NCBI RefSeq assembly: GCF_019957155.1
Contig: NZ_JAIPME010000002.1
Coordinates: 1,798,001 to 1,862,000 of the forward strand
From: Anaerococcus murdochii
Lineage (GTDB): Bacteria > Bacillota > Clostridia > Tissierellales > Peptoniphilaceae
Direction of reading: 5' to 3'
DNA length: 64,000 bases
A program made the translations under genes and the position numbers. Shown one piece after another: positions 1 through 10,041 of this stretch. A model generated the notes under the pieces. It was not told where the DNA came from and searched no databases. It saw only the letters and a program-made list of their open reading frames with translations. Position 1 is the stretch's first letter. The number at the start of each line of letters is the position of its first letter.

Positions 1-988
1 TAGCGATTAAATCGTCAGTTTCTGCAGCGAAGCCTATTATAGTTTGGTCTTTTTTTATTGAGCCGAAATATTTTATTATATCAATATTTTCGATTAATTC
101 TAAGCTCAAATTAGAACCATCTTTTTTTATTTTCCTATCGCTTGGATTTAAAACCTTATAATCGACAGGTGCTGCTGACATTATAATGGCATCAGCATCT
201 TGAAATTCTCTTTCAATAGCATCTTTCATTTCAAAATTAGTTTTAATTTCTATTCTCTTAATTCCATTAACCTTAATAGGATTTACTGGACCAGAAATCA
301 AAACAACTTCGGCCCCACGCTTCCTAGCCTCATTAGCTATATTATAACCCATCTTGCCACTAGAATTATTGGTTATGTATCTTACAAAATCAATAGGTTC
401 AACAGTTGGCCCTGCAGTTACTATTATTTTTTTGCCCAAGAGATCTTTTTCTGTAAAATAATCTTCAAGAAAATCTACAATCTCCTCAGGCTCTTCAAGC
501 CTTCCATCCCCTATTGTATTGCAAGCCAAAAGACCTGGTTCTGGTTTTATAATCCTAACACCATCTTCTTTTAAGATATTTAAATTTCTTTGAATGGCTT
601 TTGCCTTTAGCATATTAGTATTCATAGCAGGAGCTATTACTACGTCTTTATCACAGGCAAGGTAGGTTGATAAAAGAAAATTATCAGCTATACCATTAGC
701 CATCTTTGATATAGTATTAGCGCTAGCTGGTACTATAAGCATTAAGTCTGCCCATTTAGCAAGTTCTATGTGATGAACTTCTTCATGGTGGCCAGAAAAT
801 AAATCCGAATAGACTTTGCATCTTCCCATAGTTTCGAAGCTAAGAGGATTTACAAATTCTGTTGCAGACTCGGTCATAATTATCTTAAGATTTACATTTC
901 TTTTCTTAAGGCGTGAACATAAATCCAAAACCTTATAAATAGCTATCCCCCCACTTATCCCTAGGAGAATATTTTTATTTTCTAGCAT
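1..988 (-). CDS. coaBC: CoaBC, phosphopantothenoylcysteine synthetase/decarboxylase (3' end outside window)
   Basis: This bifunctional enzyme makes 4'-phosphopantetheine from 4'-phosphopantothenate and cysteine in coenzyme A synthesis. The N-terminal flavoprotein (CoaC) begins NILLGISGGIAIYK, a typical FMN-binding start. It has a PAMNTNM motif, the HHEEVHHIELA histidine region and a LLACNTIGDGR segment that carries the active-site cysteine. The CoaB part starts at KKIIVTAGPTVEPID and runs off the window, so about 60-70 C-terminal residues are missing here. The frame is open over all 329 codons I can read. The ATG lies 4 nt after the rpoZ stop, so it is the third gene of the gmk-rpoZ-coaBC operon, a common Firmicutes order. 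Confidence 0.93.
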   Translation of the reverse strand, partial: MLENKNILLGISGGIAIYKVLDLCSRLKKRNVNLKIIMTESATEFVNPLSFETMGRCKVYSDLFSGHHEEVHHIELAKWADLMLIVPASANTISKMANGIADNFLLSTYLACDKDVVIAPAMNTNMLKAKAIQRNLNILKEDGVRIIKPEPGLLACNTIGDGRLEEPEEIVDFLEDYFTEKDLLGKKIIVTAGPTVEPIDFVRYITNNSSGKMGYNIANEARKRGAEVVLISGPVNPIKVNGIKRIEIKTNFEMKDAIEREFQDADAIIMSAAPVDYKVLNPSDRKIKKDGSNLSLELIENIDIIKYFGSIKKDQTIIGFAAETDDLIA

Positions 989-992
989 ATTA

Positions 993-1178
993 TTATTTTT
1001 TTCTTACCTTGCCCTCAATAATCTCATTTAGGGCTTGTGTTACTGGTTTGGCTTCTACATGTTTGGTTAATGGCGCAGAGCCATTTACAATTCTTCTTGC
1101 TCTTTTGGCACACATCATGCAAATTTCGTACCTACTTGGGCTAACTTCAGATAATGTTTTAAATGATGGATTTTTCAT
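993..1178 (-). CDS. rpoZ: RNA polymerase omega subunit
   Basis: This small subunit helps assemble and stabilise RNA polymerase. It is 61 residues, at the short end for Firmicutes omega (about 60-75). The recognisable part is SRYEICMMCAKRARRI followed by KPVTQALNEI, matching the family's conserved helix and the 'A..EI..GK' end. The ATG overlaps the last base of the gmk stop (TAATG), and a strong GAGGAGG lies inside the end of gmk, so the two are translationally coupled. Placement between gmk and coaBC is the usual Firmicutes context and supports the call despite the small size. Confidence 0.9.
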   Translation of the reverse strand: MKNPSFKTLSEVSPSRYEICMMCAKRARRIVNGSAPLTKHVEAKPVTQALNEIIEGKVRKK

Positions 1179-1777
1179 TAATCCTCCTCAAATACTAAAT
1201 TTTCTTCCCTAAATACTTTATGTTTTTCTGCGTTTATTATTTCATTAACAGATGTTATAGCAGAATTTAGGTGGTCATTGACAACTATATAGTCGTAATC
1301 CTTAATATACTGTAGCTCTTTTTTAGCATTATTCATCCTAATTTTAATATCTTCATCAGTTTCTGTACCTCGGCCTACAATTCTCTTTTTTAATTCCTTA
1401 AGACTAGGTGGGGCTAAAAAAATAAAGACTCCATTATCAGTATTTTTCTTGATATTCAGAGCTCCTTGTACGTCTATTTCTAGTATTACGATTTTTCCTT
1501 CGTTTATCTTTTTTTCTACGAATTCTTTGGGTGTTCCATAATAATTATTATGGACTTGAGCATATTCAAGGAATTTATCTTCTTCGATCATTTGTTCAAA
1601 CTGATCGTGGTCTAAATAAAAATAACTAACTCCCTCTATTTCTCCGTCCCTTTTCTTTCTAGTGGTAGCAGATACAGAATATACTAAGTTTGTTTGTGTA
1701 TTCATCAAATCGTGAAGAACAGTACCTTTACCGACTCCAGACGGTCCTGATATTACTAATAAAAATCCCTTTTTCAT
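1178..1777 (-). CDS. gmk: Guanylate kinase
   Basis: Converts GMP to GDP with ATP in the guanine nucleotide pathway. The P-loop is GPSGVGKGT at about residues 11-19, followed by SATTRKKRDGEIEGVSYFY, the guanylate-binding segment, and a lid region near GRGTETDEDI. About 199 residues, normal for the family. I place the start at ATG 1777, not at the GTG just before it, because AAGGGGGAG sits right upstream. It heads gmk-rpoZ-coaBC, and a -35/-10 pair lies in the gap to the divergent rqcH gene. Confidence 0.96.
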   Translation of the reverse strand: MKKGFLLVISGPSGVGKGTVLHDLMNTQTNLVYSVSATTRKKRDGEIEGVSYFYLDHDQFEQMIEEDKFLEYAQVHNNYYGTPKEFVEKKINEGKIVILEIDVQGALNIKKNTDNGVFIFLAPPSLKELKKRIVGRGTETDEDIKIRMNNAKKELQYIKDYDYIVVNDHLNSAITSVNEIINAEKHKVFREENLVFEED

Positions 1778-1797
1778 CACTCCCCCTTATCTTAATC

Positions 1798-1825
1798 ATT
1801 TTACTTTTATATGTTTTTACTTCAA
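1798..1825 (-). promoter_or_regulatory. Predicted sigma-A promoter of gmk-rpoZ-coaBC
   Basis: Reading the minus strand there is TTGAAG (1825-1820), a 16-nt spacer and TAAAAT (1803-1798), about 20 nt before the gmk ribosome binding site. The opposite strand of the same gap has TATAAT at 1849-1854 for rqcH but no clear -35. Confidence 0.5.
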
Positions 1826-1870
1826 GTATCATGTTTGATGGCAAAGAGTATAATAAAAATGAGGTGAATT

Positions 1871-3613
1871 ATGAGTTTTGACGGAATAGTAACAAGAAAA
1901 ATAGTAAATGAACTAAAAAAAGAAATCCTTGGTGGAAAAATTCAAAAAATATCACAACCATCAAAAAACGACCTTGTTTTTAACATATATTCAATGGGCA
2001 ATTCAGTAAAGTTATTGATTAGCGCCAACAACAATGAGGCCAGGATAAATTTAACTAAAAAAAAGTATGAAAACCCTGAGAAGCCTGATAATTTTTGTAT
2101 GGTTCTGAGAAAGCATATTGGTCAAGGAAAAATATTAGATATAAAACAATACGGTTTAGATAGGGTTATTGAATTTTCCATAGGATCAATTGATGAGATG
2201 GGCTTTGATACAAGCAAAAAATTGATAATTGAGATTATGGGTAGACATTCAAATATTATTTTAACAGACGATAATTATAAAATTATTGATGCAATTAAAA
2301 GAGTAAATGACCAAATGTCATCAATTAGGCAAATTTTTCCATCATTAACTTATGAGAGAATTAAAAGTGACAAGATAGATTTAAGTGACGATTATTTTAA
2401 TAAAGACATCTCTGCTATAGATACAAAGATTCCCAATGGAATTGAGCCTTATAAGATCTTTTATACCTATTATGAGGGATTCTCTCCTGTAATTGGTAAA
2501 GAACTAATCAATAGAGCTAACATCGATCCTAGGATAAACTGGGGTCTTGTAAGTGAAGCTGATAAAAATGAATTAAATCATATACTCCTTAAATTAAAAG
2601 AAGACATCCTTGAAGATAATTTAGGTGCATACGACTATAGGGATGATAGGAAAATCAAAGAATACCATACGCTAAAGCTAAGTCATTTGAATTTTAAAGA
2701 GAACGCATATGATTTAATGAGTGATGCCATAGATAATTTTTATTCTATAAATAAATCTAATGATAGACTCGATCAGACTAAAACTAACCTAATTAGAAGA
2801 ATTAACAGCCATAAAAAAACTGTAAATAAAAAGATAGGAATTTTGAATACTAATATTTCAAAGGAACACCAAGCTGAAATAGCAAAGAAAAATGCTGATT
2901 TATTAGCAGCTAACCTATATAGGATAGAAGAAAAATCCAAAGAAATTATCATAGAAGATTTTTATAATGAAAATAGGCCAGTAAAAATAACTCTAAATCC
3001 GATGAAAACACCGTGGGAGAACATAAATGATTACTATAGTAGAGCTAAAAAGATAAAAGCTGCAATAACTTACGCCAATAAAGACCTTCCAAATCAAGAA
3101 AATCTTCTCTCCTATTTAAATCAGTTAGAAGACTTTATTCAAAGGGCAAATTCTATAGCTGATTTAGATGAAATAAGAGAAGAAATGGTTGATAATAATT
3201 TAATTAAAAAGAAGGGTAAAGATAAGAAAAAATCCAAACCTTCAAAACCCCTTCACTACAAAACAGAAAATGGAGCTGACATTTATGTAGGTAAAAACTC
3301 CAAGCAAAATGATTACATTACTCTTAAAATTGCTAGGAAGGATGATCTTTGGTTTCACGTAAAAGATAGCCCAGGCAGCCATGTTATATTAAAAACCGAT
3401 AAGATTTACGATGAAGATGTGGAACTAGCCGCTTATCTTGCGGCACTCAACTCATCTTTGTCGAATGATAATAAGGTAGATGTGGACTATACAGAAAAGA
3501 AAAATGTTAATAAAGCTAAGGGTGCCAAAGATGGTATGGTTTATTATGAAAATTTTTCAACCATTAGAGTAAACTTAGATCATAAGATTGATTTAAAACT
3601 AGAAAAACTATGA
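1871..3613 (+). CDS. rqcH: RqcH/NFACT family ribosome quality control protein
   Basis: RqcH binds stalled 50S subunits carrying peptidyl-tRNA and recruits tRNA-Ala to add C-terminal alanine tails for degradation. The same family was earlier called fibronectin-binding protein (FbpA). Visible parts are an NFACT-N domain from residue 1, an Asp97-Arg98 pair (QYGLDRVIEF) at the same numbers as the functional DR of Bacillus RqcH, a coiled-coil middle around 280-450, and a C-terminal NFACT-R domain with DLWFHVKDSPGSHV. 580 residues, full length. Start chosen from GAGGTG 5 nt before the ATG. Monocistronic, ending at a strong terminator. An rqcH gene next to gmk is common in clostridia. Confidence 0.93.
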   Translation: MSFDGIVTRKIVNELKKEILGGKIQKISQPSKNDLVFNIYSMGNSVKLLISANNNEARINLTKKKYENPEKPDNFCMVLRKHIGQGKILDIKQYGLDRVIEFSIGSIDEMGFDTSKKLIIEIMGRHSNIILTDDNYKIIDAIKRVNDQMSSIRQIFPSLTYERIKSDKIDLSDDYFNKDISAIDTKIPNGIEPYKIFYTYYEGFSPVIGKELINRANIDPRINWGLVSEADKNELNHILLKLKEDILEDNLGAYDYRDDRKIKEYHTLKLSHLNFKENAYDLMSDAIDNFYSINKSNDRLDQTKTNLIRRINSHKKTVNKKIGILNTNISKEHQAEIAKKNADLLAANLYRIEEKSKEIIIEDFYNENRPVKITLNPMKTPWENINDYYSRAKKIKAAITYANKDLPNQENLLSYLNQLEDFIQRANSIADLDEIREEMVDNNLIKKKGKDKKKSKPSKPLHYKTENGADIYVGKNSKQNDYITLKIARKDDLWFHVKDSPGSHVILKTDKIYDEDVELAAYLAALNSSLSNDNKVDVDYTEKKNVNKAKGAKDGMVYYENFSTIRVNLDHKIDLKLEKL

Positions 3614-3622
3614 CAGATAATA

Positions 3623-3656
3623 AAAAACCGGTTCTTTATTTCAAGATCCGGTTTTT
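3623..3656. terminator. Bidirectional terminator between rqcH and the HU gene
   Basis: A 9-bp perfect stem (AAAAACCGG at 3623-3631 with its complement at 3648-3656) has A-runs on one side and T-runs on the other, so it can end both the plus-strand rqcH and the minus-strand HU transcripts. Confidence 0.85.
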
Positions 3657-3671
3657 AAAATTTTAATTTTT

Positions 3672-3950
3672 TTATTTGTTAACAGCTTCTTTAAGAGTTT
3701 TACCAGCTTTGAATACTGGAGCTTTAGAAGCAGGGATTTGGATTACTTCTTCAGGTTTTCTTGGGTTTCTACCTTCTCTAGCTTTTCTATCTCTAACTTC
3801 GAAAGTACCAAAACCAACAAGTTGAACTTTGTCGCCAGCTACAAGTGCTTCTTCTACTGTTTCTAAAAATGCGTTAAGTGCTTTTTCAGATTCAACTTTT
3901 TTAAGACCACTTTTTTCTGATATGCTATTTAATAATTCTGATTTATTCAT
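3672..3950 (-). CDS. hup: HU family DNA-binding protein
   Basis: A histone-like protein that bends and compacts DNA as a dimer. It is 92 residues, the standard HU length. It carries the signature GFGTFEVRDRKAREGRNPRK in the beta-arm region and the closing AGKTLKEAVNK. An AGGAGGAAAT ribosome site sits before the ATG, consistent with high expression. It is transcribed alone from its own promoter and ends at the shared terminator. HU rather than IHF is the natural call for a single-gene Firmicutes homologue. Confidence 0.96.
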   Translation of the reverse strand: MNKSELLNSISEKSGLKKVESEKALNAFLETVEEALVAGDKVQLVGFGTFEVRDRKAREGRNPRKPEEVIQIPASKAPVFKAGKTLKEAVNK

Positions 3951-3996
3951 ATTTCCTCCTATAAATCAACATGTATTCTGTTTAACTCTAAGAATG

Positions 3997-4025
3997 ATTA
4001 TACATAACAAATTCAATAAAATCAA
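3997..4025 (-). promoter_or_regulatory. Predicted sigma-A promoter of the HU gene
   Basis: On the minus strand TTGATT (4025-4020), a 17-nt spacer and a perfect TATAAT (4002-3997) lie about 45 nt before the HU start. This separates HU from the upstream lipoprotein gene, after which no terminator is obvious. Confidence 0.6.
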
Positions 4026-4031
4026 GCCTTT

Positions 4032-4940
4032 TCAAATAAATACCTTAATTTTACTAGATTTTACTAATTTATTTAAGTACTGATTATAGGCATCCCTAAG
4101 ATATTTATCCTTTGTATGCATCAAAAGCTCATTTTCATTCTCATTATATGAGTTAATCATTAAAATCATGTACTTATTGTTATATTCAAATATATCACTA
4201 ACCTTATCCTTCTCACTCATTTTAGATTCTACAAGCATAGGATCATCTTTATAAACAAAATCTGAATTTATAATCTCATAGTTTCTAACCGGATTTTTTA
4301 AGGCTTCTCTAAAGTCCAACTGATTTTTTATATTAGATTTAGCCTTCTCAGCTCCATCCTTATTGTCAAAAACCAATACATTGTACTTATATAATTTGTG
4401 AAGATCTTCATTAGCCTTGTAATATTCCAGGATTTCTGAATCCTTAATCTTGTTATGGGTTAAAAAATAATCGTAGTGTATTTTTCTAATTGAATCGTTA
4501 AAAATTACATCTGAGAAGTCCCCTTCATTAATATTCAGAGACTTCATATTTGCTTTAAGTGAATTTTTATCGCCCAATTCTTTTTCCATATCACTTCTTA
4601 TCTTATTGGCTGTATTATCGTCTATTTCTATTTTTTTCTTTGCCAAATCATTCAACATTACCTGATCTTTTATCATCGAATCAAGCAGATCGTCTCTAAG
4701 AACTTCCTTATTGGTCTTGCCCTTAGAACTCTTCTCTTCCAGGTAAGTGTCGCCATACTTTTTAGTATAGAATGTTAGATAAAACTCCAATTCTTTATCA
4801 AAAACCTCTTTTTCAATTGCCTCACCGCCAACTAATGCTATAGCATTTTTATCAGTATTATTTTTTTTACATGATGTAAAATATACGAGGCAAAGACTTA
4901 AAGATAATAAACTAATTATTATCTTTTTTATCTTCTTCAT
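4032..4940 (-). CDS. SurA-like lipoprotein with degenerate peptidyl-prolyl isomerase region
   Basis: A predicted membrane-anchored chaperone-like protein. A lysine-rich N-terminus and hydrophobic stretch lead to FTSC, so Cys24 is the likely lipid attachment point. Residues about 35-190 resemble the SurA/PrsA N-terminal fold ([20 protein letters not shown], then [14 protein letters not shown]). The following parvulin-sized segment keeps only hints ([20 protein letters not shown]) and lacks the usual HIL, GG-LG and GYHII motifs, so catalysis is doubtful. The ATG at 4940 overlaps the end of prsA by 29 nt, and the ribosome site is weak, suggesting coupling. Longer in-frame starts exist only because the upstream sequence reads prsA's acidic tail in another frame. 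302 residues. Probably a diverged paralogue of PrsA. Confidence 0.75.
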   Translation of the reverse strand: MKKIKKIIISLLSLSLCLVYFTSCKKNNTDKNAIALVGGEAIEKEVFDKELEFYLTFYTKKYGDTYLEEKSSKGKTNKEVLRDDLLDSMIKDQVMLNDLAKKKIEIDDNTANKIRSDMEKELGDKNSLKANMKSLNINEGDFSDVIFNDSIRKIHYDYFLTHNKIKDSEILEYYKANEDLHKLYKYNVLVFDNKDGAEKAKSNIKNQLDFREALKNPVRNYEIINSDFVYKDDPMLVESKMSEKDKVSDIFEYNNKYMILMINSYNENENELLMHTKDKYLRDAYNQYLNKLVKSSKIKVFI

Positions 4941-5976
4941 TTTCTTTGGTATCGTCAGATTTTTCTTCTTCTGATTTATCTTTATTTTCTTCAGTTTCTT
5001 TTGATTCTTCTTTTTTGTCTTCAGCTTCTTTTTCTTCAGCTTTATTTTCTGCAATAGTAGCTTCTGTAACTACATTTGCCTTTTCATTTAATTCTTTAAT
5101 GTAGTCAGCATATTTCTTGTCATTAAGAGCCTTTATAATTGCTTCTTTATTATCTTCAATAGAATCAGCAACTTTATTTAGTTTTATAATATGATAACCA
5201 AATTGAGTTTTGATTGGTTCAGAAATTTCACCTTCTTTTAAGGCAAAAGCAGCATCTTCAAATTCTTTTACCATTTGTCCCCTAGAGAATGTTCCTAGTT
5301 CACCACCGTTTGCGGCGTTTGCTGTATCTGTTGAATATTCTTTAGCAAGGGCTGCGAAATCTTCACCATTATTAAGTTTTTCTTTTACTTCTTTAGCTGT
5401 TTTTTCATCAGCTACAAGGATATGAGATGCATCACGTTTTGCAAATTGATCCTTATTATCTTCATAGTATTGTTTAATTTCTTCTTCTGTTACTGGATGC
5501 TCCTTTTCAAACCATTCTCTGTGTTTTTTATACATTAAATCTTTTTTAACAGTTTCTTTGAATTTTTCTACATCCATATTGTAGTCATCAAGCATCTTGT
5601 CAAATTGTTCTTGACCACCAAATTGTTTCACTGAATTAAGGAAAGCCTCATTAACTTCTTTATCATCAACTTCAATTTTGTTTGCTTTCATATCATCTGA
5701 TATAAGCTTATCTTGAACCATCATTTGAACAATAGAATTTTTAAGGTTTTGTCTGCTTGCAAGCATAGCTCCATAAAAACTCATTTCTGCCTTGTAATCA
5801 TCTTTTGAAATTTTATCTCCATTAACAATGGCAATTGTTCCTTTATCAAGTTCTTTAACTTGGTTAGCCTTTTCTTCTACTTTTGTATCTTTCTTATCAT
5901 CCTTTGCTTGGTTTCCACAAGCTCCTAGCACCATTGTTGATGCTAACATTGCAATTAATAATTTCTTTTTCATCAT
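4912..5976 (-). CDS. prsA: PrsA-type foldase lipoprotein (parvulin peptidyl-prolyl isomerase)
   Basis: An extracytoplasmic chaperone/isomerase that helps secreted proteins fold at the membrane-wall interface. The lipobox LGAC places the lipidated Cys at residue 20. A SurA/PrsA N-terminal region precedes a canonical parvulin domain at about 181-268 with [19 protein letters not shown] and FGYHIIKL. Unusually, residues about 310-354 form a low-complexity tail of Glu/Lys/Asp repeats not typical of PrsA. The ATG overlaps the mfd stop (ATGATG), with AAGGAG just upstream; either ATG could be used. It lies between mfd and a degenerate paralogue, in the same transcript. Confidence 0.9.
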   Translation of the reverse strand: MMKKKLLIAMLASTMVLGACGNQAKDDKKDTKVEEKANQVKELDKGTIAIVNGDKISKDDYKAEMSFYGAMLASRQNLKNSIVQMMVQDKLISDDMKANKIEVDDKEVNEAFLNSVKQFGGQEQFDKMLDDYNMDVEKFKETVKKDLMYKKHREWFEKEHPVTEEEIKQYYEDNKDQFAKRDASHILVADEKTAKEVKEKLNNGEDFAALAKEYSTDTANAANGGELGTFSRGQMVKEFEDAAFALKEGEISEPIKTQFGYHIIKLNKVADSIEDNKEAIIKALNDKKYADYIKELNEKANVVTEATIAENKAEEKEAEDKKEESKETEENKDKSEEEKSDDTKENEEDKKDNN

Positions 5977-8900
5977 TTACTCCTTATTTTGTTAATTGTA
6001 TCTAAAAGTTCGTATGTGTCAAGTAATTTACTCTTTGTAACAGGGATTTTAAAGGCTGGTTTACTTGATAAATCTAAGCTCATCTCTCCCTTATAAGATT
6101 CGTTTATACCCTTAAGCTCTTCAAAGGAATAAAAATCTCTATCAGAGAAGAATAAACAAATCTTGTTATCCACCTCTCTAATCTCTGTAATACCATTTGC
6201 CGATCCAAGAGCTTTGATTAGAGATACATACATTATATTATCCACGATTATAGGAATATCGCCATAAACGTCGATTAATTCCTCAACCAAAGCCTCATAA
6301 TCTCTCTTATCATCTATGTTGGCTATACGATTGTAAATCTCAATTTTTTGAGATGAATCACTAATATATGAATTTGGAATATAGGCATCGACCTTAATAT
6401 CGATGAAAGTTGGATTTTCGTCTTTGATTTTAACCTCTTTGCCAGATGCCTTTTCGACTGCTTCTTGTAAAAATTTTACATAAAGATCATAACCGACAGC
6501 TTCTACGTGGCCAGATTGACTTTCCCCCAAGAGATTTCCTGCTCCCCTCAGTTCTAGGTCTTTCATAGCAATTTTATAACCTGAACCAAAGTCAGAGAAG
6601 TCTCTGATTGATTTTAATCGCTTTTCACCAATCTCAGTTAAAATTTTTTCTGTCCTGTAAGTAAAATATGCATATGAAGATCTATATCCCCTACCTATCC
6701 TTCCCTTTAGCTGGTAGAGCTGAGAAAGACCCATAAGGTCAGCATCATAAATCACTATGGTATTTACGTTTTTAATATCCATCCCCGTTTCTATTATAGT
6801 TGTAGCAAGCAAAATATCGGTATTTCCTTCAATAAAGTCGAGCATTATATTTTCAATTTGTCTTGGACTCATTTGCCCGTGAACGATATCTATACTTGCT
6901 TCTGGGACTAGATCTTTTATTTGAAGATAGAGCTTTTCAATATTATTTACCCTGTTATAAACAAAATAAACTTGTCCATTCCTATTTATTTCCTTTAAAA
7001 TCGCATCTCTTATTATTCCTGAATCGTATTCTAAAACATAGGTATTAACAGGAAGTCTGTCTTCTGGCGGCTCATCTAATGTAGATAAATCTCTAATACC
7101 AGACAATGACATTTGAAGGGTCCTTGGTATCGGTGTAGCTGATAGGGTAAGAACATCAATTGATGACTTTAGTTTTTTGAATTTTTCCTTATGCTTTACT
7201 CCAAATCTTTGCTCTTCGTCAATTATCAAAAGCCCAAGTTTATTAAATTTGATGTCTTTTGACAAAAGTCTATGAGTTCCTACAACGATATCAACTTTTC
7301 CAGTTTTAATATCCTTAAGAATTTTCTCATCCTTGGCTTTTGTATTAAATCTTGAAAGCATAGCACATGTTACAGGAAAATCTTTAAATCTTTCAAGCAT
7401 TGTATGATAATGCTGATTAGCTAATATTGTCGTTGGAACAAGGAAAGCCACTTGATAACCGTCCATAATGGCCTTGAAGGCTGCTCTTAGAGCGACCTCA
7501 GTTTTGCCATAACCAACGTCCCCGCACAGTAATCTATCCATTGGATTTTCGCTTTCCATATCCTTTTTAATTTCTTCAAGGCTTCTTAACTGAGATAAGG
7601 TTTCATCATAAGGAAAGGAATTTTCAAATTCATCTTGCCAGCTAGTATCCTTTGAAAAGGCATGGCCTTTTTCCTTAGCTCTCTTTGCATATAGCTTCAC
7701 TAGGTCATCTGCAATTTCATCAACAGCCTTTTTGGCTCTTTGTTTGGACTTTTGCCACTGAACAGAACCTAGAGCAGATAACTTGGGTTTTTCACCCCTA
7801 TTACCTATATACTTACTAACCAAATTCATCTGGTCTACAGGTATATAGAGCTTGTCATTCCCTCTGTATTCTATAAGAATGAAGTCCTTTTCAACATCAT
7901 TTCTTTCAATCTTTGTAAGCCCCTTATAAATTCCGATACCATTATTTTCATGAACAACATAGTCTCCAATTTCAAGGTCAGAGTAGTTTATAATGTTCTT
8001 TGATGAAAGTTTTTTAGGTTTTTGTTTTCTAGTTGCTGATTTCCCGTAGATTTCTCTGCTAGTAAATACATAAAGGCCTAAATCTTTTACAAAATAACCT
8101 TCACTTGACTTTTTTTCTGAAATAATTATTGGAAATTTATCAAAATCCGAAACACTTTCTTCAAATCCTGCAGGAAGAAAATCATTGTCTATAAAACTTT
8201 CTAGAAGTTTTTCTTTACGTGCCTTAGAACCAGCAAAAACAAATACTTTTTGTTCTCTATTAACAATGTCAATGCTTGTATTTATAAATTCTTCAACATT
8301 TTTATTAAAATTTTCAGCCTCTATTGTTTTAAGTTCAATAATTTTTTTTGGAGAAAATAGCTTTGTTCTTTTGAGAATTGATGTAAGATTTATAATCTTT
8401 TTGTCAGAAATTTTCTCATAGATTTTTGTAGTTTCCACCAAATAATCTGAAAAACTAGAAAACACTTCACCATTTTCCATCTGATAGGTTAAATCTTCAA
8501 AAAATTTTTCATCGCTAGCTACAACAGACTCATAGATCCTAGAAACATCATCAAAGATAAAAACAGTATCCTCAGGAATATAGTCAACAAATGTGTCATA
8601 ATTATCTTCCCTATAAGCATTTATCAAATCTTTGTTTGCTATATACATGCTTTGGTCCAAAAAAGATATGATTTGTCTATACTTATCAATAAGCTTTTGG
8701 TCACTAGTATCCGATATTTTTTTATTATCTAGGTCAACTGAGATTGCCTTTATAATCTTCTGATAGTCATCCTTATCATATAAAAGCTCATTAGCTGGTC
8801 CTATTTCAACACTTTTTATTTTTTCTATAGTTCTTTGGTTGTTCTTATCAAAAATTCTTATAGAGTCAATCTCATCATCAAAAAGTTCAATTCTGATTGG

Positions 8901-9461
8901 GTTGGCATAATTTACAGGCCAGATATCAATAATCGAACCTCTTTTTGCAAAGTCAGCTTTTTCTTCTACAAAGTCCGAAGGGTTATAATTAAGAGCTAAG
9001 AGATTTGAAACAAAATCATCAACGTCTACTATGCTCTCTTCATCTATTCTAACAAAAGACTTGTTAAATTTGTCTAAAGGCGTGAGTTTATTTTTAAGAG
9101 CGTCAATACTTGTTACAGTAATAAATTTTTCACCCTTAGCTAGACTAATTAGTGTATCTAGCCTCTGATTAATTTTTTTATCATCAATTGATTTTATATT
9201 ATAAAAATTAGTATCTAGTGCTGGAAAATTTTTAGCAGTATCCGATACCTCATTTATATCATTAATAAATCTTTCTGCCCTTTTTGGATTTTCAGCTACA
9301 ACAACTAAATTTTTATCTAATAATTCAAAAAGGCTTAAAACAAGATGTGCCTTAATTCCTTCACTTAAGCCCTGTATGTATAGCGGGGAATAATCTTTAA
9401 GCTGATATTTAATTTTATTAATTTGGTCGACATTAATTAATCTTTCAATTAATCTATTCAT
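5973..9461 (-). CDS. mfd: Transcription-repair coupling factor Mfd
   Basis: An ATP-dependent translocase that removes RNA polymerase stalled at DNA lesions and brings in UvrA. 1162 residues, full length. In order: the UvrB-like N-terminal modules, the polymerase-interacting domain ([17 protein letters not shown]), the helicase core with P-loop [37 protein letters not shown] and the second RecA lobe ending in QLKGRIGRG, then the C-terminal TRCF domain. The start ATG overlaps pth by 8 nt. In Firmicutes, pth-mfd-prsA is a frequent cluster, as here. Confidence 0.97.
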   Translation of the reverse strand: MNRLIERLINVDQINKIKYQLKDYSPLYIQGLSEGIKAHLVLSLFELLDKNLVVVAENPKRAERFINDINEVSDTAKNFPALDTNFYNIKSIDDKKINQRLDTLISLAKGEKFITVTSIDALKNKLTPLDKFNKSFVRIDEESIVDVDDFVSNLLALNYNPSDFVEEKADFAKRGSIIDIWPVNYANPIRIELFDDEIDSIRIFDKNNQRTIEKIKSVEIGPANELLYDKDDYQKIIKAISVDLDNKKISDTSDQKLIDKYRQIISFLDQSMYIANKDLINAYREDNYDTFVDYIPEDTVFIFDDVSRIYESVVASDEKFFEDLTYQMENGEVFSSFSDYLVETTKIYEKISDKKIINLTSILKRTKLFSPKKIIELKTIEAENFNKNVEEFINTSIDIVNREQKVFVFAGSKARKEKLLESFIDNDFLPAGFEESVSDFDKFPIIISEKKSSEGYFVKDLGLYVFTSREIYGKSATRKQKPKKLSSKNIINYSDLEIGDYVVHENNGIGIYKGLTKIERNDVEKDFILIEYRGNDKLYIPVDQMNLVSKYIGNRGEKPKLSALGSVQWQKSKQRAKKAVDEIADDLVKLYAKRAKEKGHAFSKDTSWQDEFENSFPYDETLSQLRSLEEIKKDMESENPMDRLLCGDVGYGKTEVALRAAFKAIMDGYQVAFLVPTTILANQHYHTMLERFKDFPVTCAMLSRFNTKAKDEKILKDIKTGKVDIVVGTHRLLSKDIKFNKLGLLIIDEEQRFGVKHKEKFKKLKSSIDVLTLSATPIPRTLQMSLSGIRDLSTLDEPPEDRLPVNTYVLEYDSGIIRDAILKEINRNGQVYFVYNRVNNIEKLYLQIKDLVPEASIDIVHGQMSPRQIENIMLDFIEGNTDILLATTIIETGMDIKNVNTIVIYDADLMGLSQLYQLKGRIGRGYRSSYAYFTYRTEKILTEIGEKRLKSIRDFSDFGSGYKIAMKDLELRGAGNLLGESQSGHVEAVGYDLYVKFLQEAVEKASGKEVKIKDENPTFIDIKVDAYIPNSYISDSSQKIEIYNRIANIDDKRDYEALVEELIDVYGDIPIIVDNIMYVSLIKALGSANGITEIREVDNKICLFFSDRDFYSFEELKGINESYKGEMSLDLSSKPAFKIPVTKSKLLDTYELLDTINKIRSK

Positions 9462-10041
9462 TATCTTCTTTCACCAACTTGATAGAATTACACTTATTCA
9501 TAGCCTTATCTATATCATCTTTTAAGATTATTTCGATTCCTTCGGCAGCAAGTCTGATTTCATCTTCGAGTACTCCTACCTCTTCTTGACTAAAACCACT
9601 TAAGACAAATTTAGCAAGATCCCACCTTTCAGGCTTCTTACCAATGGAAACTTTTATTCTTGGAAATTGATCATCTTGGATTTGATAAATAATAGACTTC
9701 ATTCCATTGTGGCTACCTGCAGAGCCTTTCTTCCTAATCCTAATTGTACCAAAGTCAATATCTATATCGTCATAAATTACAATTAACTTATCTATATCAA
9801 ATTTATAGAAATTTTTTAATTCTCTAATTGCTTCACCCGAATTATTCATATAGGTTTGTGGTTTTATGAGCATAACTTTATGGCCAGAGATTTCTCCCTG
9901 ACCATAGAGTGATTTAAATTTTAATTTTCTTACATCTATATCATATTTGTTTGCCAAATAATCAATAGTAATAAAACCTACATTATGCCTAGTATTTTCA
10001 TATTGTAATCCAGGATTGCCTAGTCCTACAATAAAATACAT
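9454..10041 (-). CDS. pth: Peptidyl-tRNA hydrolase
   Basis: Releases tRNA from peptidyl-tRNA that has dropped off ribosomes. The first residues YFIVGLGNPGLQYENTRHN hold the family signature with catalytic His19. YMNNSGEA and VIYDDIDIDFG carry the other conserved Asn and Asp, and GSAGSHNGMKSI follows. 195 residues, normal. The ATG shares one base with the prs stop, and the end overlaps mfd by 8 nt, so translation of prs-pth-mfd is likely coupled. Confidence 0.97.
   Translation of the reverse strand: MYFIVGLGNPGLQYENTRHNVGFITIDYLANKYDIDVRKLKFKSLYGQGEISGHKVMLIKPQTYMNNSGEAIRELKNFYKFDIDKLIVIYDDIDIDFGTIRIRKKGSAGSHNGMKSIIYQIQDDQFPRIKVSIGKKPERWDLAKFVLSGFSQEEVGVLEDEIRLAAEGIEIILKDDIDKAMNKCNSIKLVKEDNE

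Noticed and set aside
200..574. 124-codon plus-strand frame opposite coaBC
   Set aside because: Antisense to an open, conserved coaBC frame; Phe/Tyr/Asn-rich composition and no ribosome site.
4941..5054. Longer N-terminus for the SurA-like lipoprotein with a very Lys-rich stretch
   Set aside because: This is the Glu/Lys repeat tail of prsA read in another frame. The real signal peptide begins at 4940.
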